A stretch of 64,000 bases of DNA from an uncultured Gammaproteobacteria bacterium (lineage in GTDB: Bacteria; Pseudomonadota; Gammaproteobacteria; UBA6429; Thiohalophilaceae): positions 1 to 64,000 of the forward strand of contig CALBTB010000010.1 of assembly GCA_937967995.1 (NCBI GenBank), in the 5' to 3' direction. Below the pieces are notes generated by a model that saw only the letters and a list, made by a program, of their open reading frames with translations, was not told the DNA's origin and searched no databases. Both the position numbers and the translations under genes were made by a program. This document shows, piece by piece, positions 61,446 to 64,000 of the stretch; the stretch's first letter is position 1; the number at the start of each line of letters is the position of its first letter.

Positions 61446-61504
61446 GTCGAAATTGTAATCCGCGCGGGGCTTGTGTGCAGGTAAATTTTTGTTTAAATGG
61501 GTGC

Positions 61505-62386
61505 ATGGACTGGAACGCCATTCAACAGAACATCACCGAGGCCAGCGGTCAGCCATTCGAGCTGGACAGTCACACGCATATTGGTGGTGGTTGTATAAAT
61601 AGCGCCATGCGCATCAGCGGTAGTGGCCGGGAATACTTTTTAAAATTCAATGATGCGAAGTTACTGGATATGTTTGAAGCGGAAGCGGATGGACTACGTG
61701 ACCTGGCTGCCGCTGACGCCGTGCGCGTACCCATTCCCGTCTGCACGGGGGTAACGGATAACCAGGCTTACATCGTGATGGAATTCTTACCCATGAGCGG
61801 TGGTGGTCGGGGTGTAATGGCGCGCTTTGGTGAAGAGCTGGCCCTGATGCACCGTTACACACAGGATCAGTTTGGCTGGCATCGCGACAATACGATTGGC
61901 TCAACACCGCAAGTCAATGACTGGCAAAACGACTGGCTTACGTTCTTTCGCGATCACCGCCTTGGCTACCAGCTGGATCTGGCCGGTCGGCGTGGCATTG
62001 GTTATCGCACCGTGCAAAAAGGTGAAAAGTTACAGGGCAGTCTGGAGTATTTTTTTTCAGACTATGAACCCGTCGCATCCATCTTGCACGGGGACTTGTG
62101 GTCCGGTAATTACGGCATCACGGCATCCGGGGACCCGGTGATTTTTGATCCGGCGACTTACTTTGGCGATCGGGAAGCGGATCTGGCAATGACAGAATTA
62201 TTTGGTGGCTTTGGGAATGAATTTTATGCGGCCTACAATGATACCTGGCCAGTGGATGCGGGTTATTCAGTGCGTAAAACGCTTTATAACCTTTACCATA
62301 TTCTCAATCACTATAATCTGTTTGGTGGCGGCTATGGATCACAGGCCGACGGGATGATTGAGCGGTTGTTAGCGGAAACCGGTTAG
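61505..62386 (+). CDS. Fructosamine kinase family protein
   Basis: 293 residues. Kinase-like fold of the FN3K family: G-G-G-C-I-N-S-A-M-R-I near 24-34, a catalytic loop L-H-G-D-L-W-S-G-N-Y-G (about 195-205) and D-P-A-T-Y-F-G-D-R-E-A-D-L-A-M near 213-228. It phosphorylates ketosamines formed by glycation so that they fall apart. The start is the ATG giving M-D-W-N; an upstream in-frame start would overlap the divergent gene's promoter. Confidence 0.93.
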   Translation: MDWNAIQQNITEASGQPFELDSHTHIGGGCINSAMRISGSGREYFLKFNDAKLLDMFEAEADGLRDLAAADAVRVPIPVCTGVTDNQAYIVMEFLPMSGGGRGVMARFGEELALMHRYTQDQFGWHRDNTIGSTPQVNDWQNDWLTFFRDHRLGYQLDLAGRRGIGYRTVQKGEKLQGSLEYFFSDYEPVASILHGDLWSGNYGITASGDPVIFDPATYFGDREADLAMTELFGGFGNEFYAAYNDTWPVDAGYSVRKTLYNLYHILNHYNLFGGGYGSQADGMIERLLAETG

Positions 62387-62499
62387 GGTTTGCGGCGTAC
62401 TTCAATGGTCTTGTAAACCATGTAACGCATTAGCGCGACGGGCACGGCAACAAACAGTAGCAGTACCAGAACCAGTTTTGTCGCGGTCATTTCCAACAT
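62383..62499 (-). CDS. Small single-pass membrane protein (38 aa)
   Basis: ATG with AAAAGGAAA about 8 bases upstream opens a 38-codon frame. The product has one strong membrane segment (residues about 8-25, L-V-L-V-L-L-L-F-V-A-V-P-V) and a basic tail ending E-V-R-R-K-P. Its stop codon overlaps the end of the convergent fructosamine kinase gene by 4 bases. Too short for family assignment. Small membrane proteins of this kind often attach to larger complexes; no partner is evident. Confidence 0.5.
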   Translation of the reverse strand: MLEMTATKLVLVLLLFVAVPVALMRYMVYKTIEVRRKP

Positions 62500-62558
62500 C
62501 GTATTTTCCTTTTCGTTCGCTGTTATCTATTACATCGTTCGCGCCAGGGAAAAGTTGA

Positions 62559-62578
62559 GGCTGACAAAAAAGTCAGCC
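62559..62578 (-). terminator. Hairpin after the 59-aa gene
   Basis: GGCTGAC / GTCAGCC with a loop of six A (six T on the minus strand). It lies 14 bases after the stop of the minus-strand 62592 gene. The T-run is in the loop, so termination is likely weak. Confidence 0.5.
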
Positions 62579-62591
62579 CAACCCCTCGATC

Positions 62592-62771
62592 TCAGCAGGT
62601 ATGGCATTCGGCATCGGTGCAACCGAGCTCGGTGCCCGCGGCATCGGCTATCCTCATCAGTGACAGATAGGCATTTGCCTCTTCCCGGCTTTCCATCGGA
62701 CCCACACGTCCTGTCGGGGTTTCTACGTACCAGCCTTGTCCGGCCTGGATGACTTGCATTGTGTCGGCCAT
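62592..62771 (-). CDS. Small Cys-tailed protein (59 aa), unknown
   Basis: 59 residues starting at an ATG with GGAGG 8 bases upstream. The body is G-W-Y-V-E-T-P-T-G-R-V-G-P, a compact beta hairpin, then an Ala-rich helix. The C-terminus ends C-T-D-A-E-C-H-T-C, three Cys and one His within nine residues, which could bind a metal or form disulfides. No signal peptide. No known family is recalled. The strong ribosome-binding site and coherent composition support it as a gene. Confidence 0.65.
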   Translation of the reverse strand: MADTMQVIQAGQGWYVETPTGRVGPMESREEANAYLSLMRIADAAGTELGCTDAECHTC

Positions 62772-63153
62772 AACGACCCTCCTGTTATGCTAGAGGAGCT
62801 TCCGTAATGATTAGACCATATCTTTATTACGGCAGTTCTGTGGCGCTTGATAAAGTTGTCGGCAGGCCAGTAGTGAAATTTAGGCCACTTGAGGCAAAAA
62901 AATATCTAAAGTTCCACTCAAGTGCTAAATTAACCTCGATAAATAGATATATTTCCACTTTATATGCAATTAAAGCAATATATGGCTACATTCAGCCCAT
63001 TTGTAGAAAATGGGTGATATTTCATCAGAAAACGGGCTTTGAGGGGGCAAATATCAGCGGCACTAACGGGTTTTACTGTGGATATTTCCGAATATGGGAA
63101 AATAACAATCATATACCCACAATATAATTAATAAGTGGGAAAATAATTGTCTT
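62772..63153. other. AT-rich intergenic region
   Basis: About 380 bp. A 106-codon plus-strand frame is open across part of it, but it lacks a ribosome-binding site and reads as translated AT-rich spacer. It contains CCGTAAT/ATTACGG and CACTTGAG/CTCAAGTG inverted repeats. No RNA gene was recognised. Confidence 0.6.
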
Positions 63154-63903
63154 TCAGGCGTCTTTTTTGTCAATGAGTGGGCGCATTGCCGTCAGCAAAC
63201 TCTTGAATAATTGCGGATTTTGCGCCTCTTCTTGCGCCAGGAGCTGTTTCATGTGCTCGCGCTGGGTGGGCATGCCAAAGCAGGCGGGGCAGGAATCGGG
63301 GACCACCGGCAGCTGGGCCTGTTTCGCGTAGTCGGCGGTCTGGCGTTCCCGCACGTAGACCAGCGGACGGATGATACGAATATCGCCATCCTTGTTGGTG
63401 TAGTGGGCCTTCATGGTCTTGAGCTGACCACCATGAAAGGCCGACATCAAAAAACTCTCCGCCAGATCATCCAGGTGCTGGGCCAGGGCCAGCACATTGA
63501 ACCCTTCGCGTCGCAGCGTGGTGTACATGATGCCGCGCTTGATTCGCGAGCAAAACGCACAGAACGAATCCTTTGTCATATGTTCCTTCGCCTGCTGCTC
63601 AATCGGCTGAGATTCGAAAAACCACTGGATACCAAGCTGTTCCAGATACGGCCGCAAATTCTCCGGATGAAATCCTTCAATCATGGGGTTGATGGTAATG
63701 GCGGCCAGTTCAAACCGAACCGGTGCATAACGTTGCAGGTGATACAGAATATTCAGCAGCGACAGTGAATCCTTGCCACCGGACAGGCCCAGCATGATGC
63801 GATCCCCGTCGCGAATCATGTCGTAGTCGGCGATGGCACGACCGACCTGGCGCATCACGCTTTTCGGGGGCTTACTAAATTGGGTTAGGTTTTCAGCCAG
63901 CAT
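63154..63903 (-). CDS. ttcA: tRNA 2-thiocytidine(32) synthetase TtcA
   Basis: 249 residues, near the shorter end of the family. PP-loop G-L-S-G-G-K-D-S (about 39-46), Fe-S Cys motif C-A-F-C-S-R (about 115-120) and a further C-P-A-C-F (about 208-212). It thiolates C32 in certain tRNAs with ATP and a [4Fe-4S] cluster. The remaining 97 bases upstream, to the window edge, hold only its leader. Confidence 0.94.
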   Translation of the reverse strand: MLAENLTQFSKPPKSVMRQVGRAIADYDMIRDGDRIMLGLSGGKDSLSLLNILYHLQRYAPVRFELAAITINPMIEGFHPENLRPYLEQLGIQWFFESQPIEQQAKEHMTKDSFCAFCSRIKRGIMYTTLRREGFNVLALAQHLDDLAESFLMSAFHGGQLKTMKAHYTNKDGDIRIIRPLVYVRERQTADYAKQAQLPVVPDSCPACFGMPTQREHMKQLLAQEEAQNPQLFKSLLTAMRPLIDKKDA

Positions 63904-64000
63904 TCGCCTATAGTAGCAGTAAAAACAGGGGAGCCTTAACCCCGCCGCGGGTCTGACCCGTTTAATTCAGGACTGAATCATAATTTATAACAAGGGGATT

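Noticed and set aside
62807..63127. 106-codon plus-strand frame in the AT-rich region before ttcA
   Set aside because: No ribosome-binding site, composition of translated AT-rich spacer, no recognisable motif.
1..64000. CRISPR arrays and complete insertion sequences
   Set aside because: No regularly spaced direct repeats with unique spacers and no transposase gene were found; the repeats seen are RTX codons, attC sites and the GGA elements.

Overview
The window reads as the chromosome of a gammaproteobacterium. This is inferred from gene content (rep, comM, ubiK, priA, ttcA, argS next to a SPOR protein, a DUF2835 gene, cytochrome c5, TorF-type porins). The species cannot be named from the sequence. 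Most of the window is densely packed core genome. Two parts look different: 4.2-8.9 kb, which is visibly AT-richer and organised as integron cassettes, and the non-coding block at 51.3-51.7 kb.

Layout. 1-4154: C-terminal part of a giant RTX/Ig-like/VWA surface protein. 4281-8928: six minus-strand genes separated and flanked by seven attC-like sites with no integrase in the window, i.e. a CALIN-type cassette cluster; cargo includes a PD-(D/E)XK nuclease-like protein, a PIN-domain protein and four membrane proteins. 9.3-12.4 kb: FHA protein, glycine-zipper protein, and a degenerate HD-GYP protein with a coiled-coil partner. 12.6-16.4 kb: DsrE-like, YjbQ and spermidine-synthase-like genes, then a persulfide dioxygenase and a TlpA thioredoxin. 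16.5-18.8 kb: methionine-salvage genes mtnB-mtnD-mtnC. 18.8-21.8 kb: copper resistance (copA, copB and a Cys-rich protein). 21.9 kb: tRNA-Arg(CCG). 22.1-31.1 kb: cytochrome c5, rep, a large HELLH-protease/beta-propeller/barrel protein, an acyltransferase, comM, ubiK.

31.2-46.4 kb is one nitrogen-acquisition block: TorF porin, nickel permease and ureDABCEFG; then a second TorF porin with the urea ABC transporter urtABCDE; then glnK-amtB. Both the porin-urt unit and glnK-amtB have a good sigma-54 -24/-12 element preceded by NtrC-like palindromes. The block therefore looks like a nitrogen-limitation regulon running from outer-membrane uptake through urea import and hydrolysis to ammonium uptake.

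46.5-64 kb: CDGSH protein, fetAB-type iron exporter, speE/speA, a cupin, a zinc metallopeptidase, SPOR protein/argS, a TerC protein, an AraC-Ogt fusion, an SPFH protein, priA, a PPOX-fold protein, fructosamine kinase, two small genes, ttcA.

The two least-explained signals are (a) the attC cluster and (b) a divergent pair of about 120-bp elements at 51368-51639. The two copies share junction sequences and GGA-containing hexaloops, while their three stems differ in sequence yet stay paired. That is covariation visible inside the window, and it suggests a conserved structured RNA or ssDNA element.
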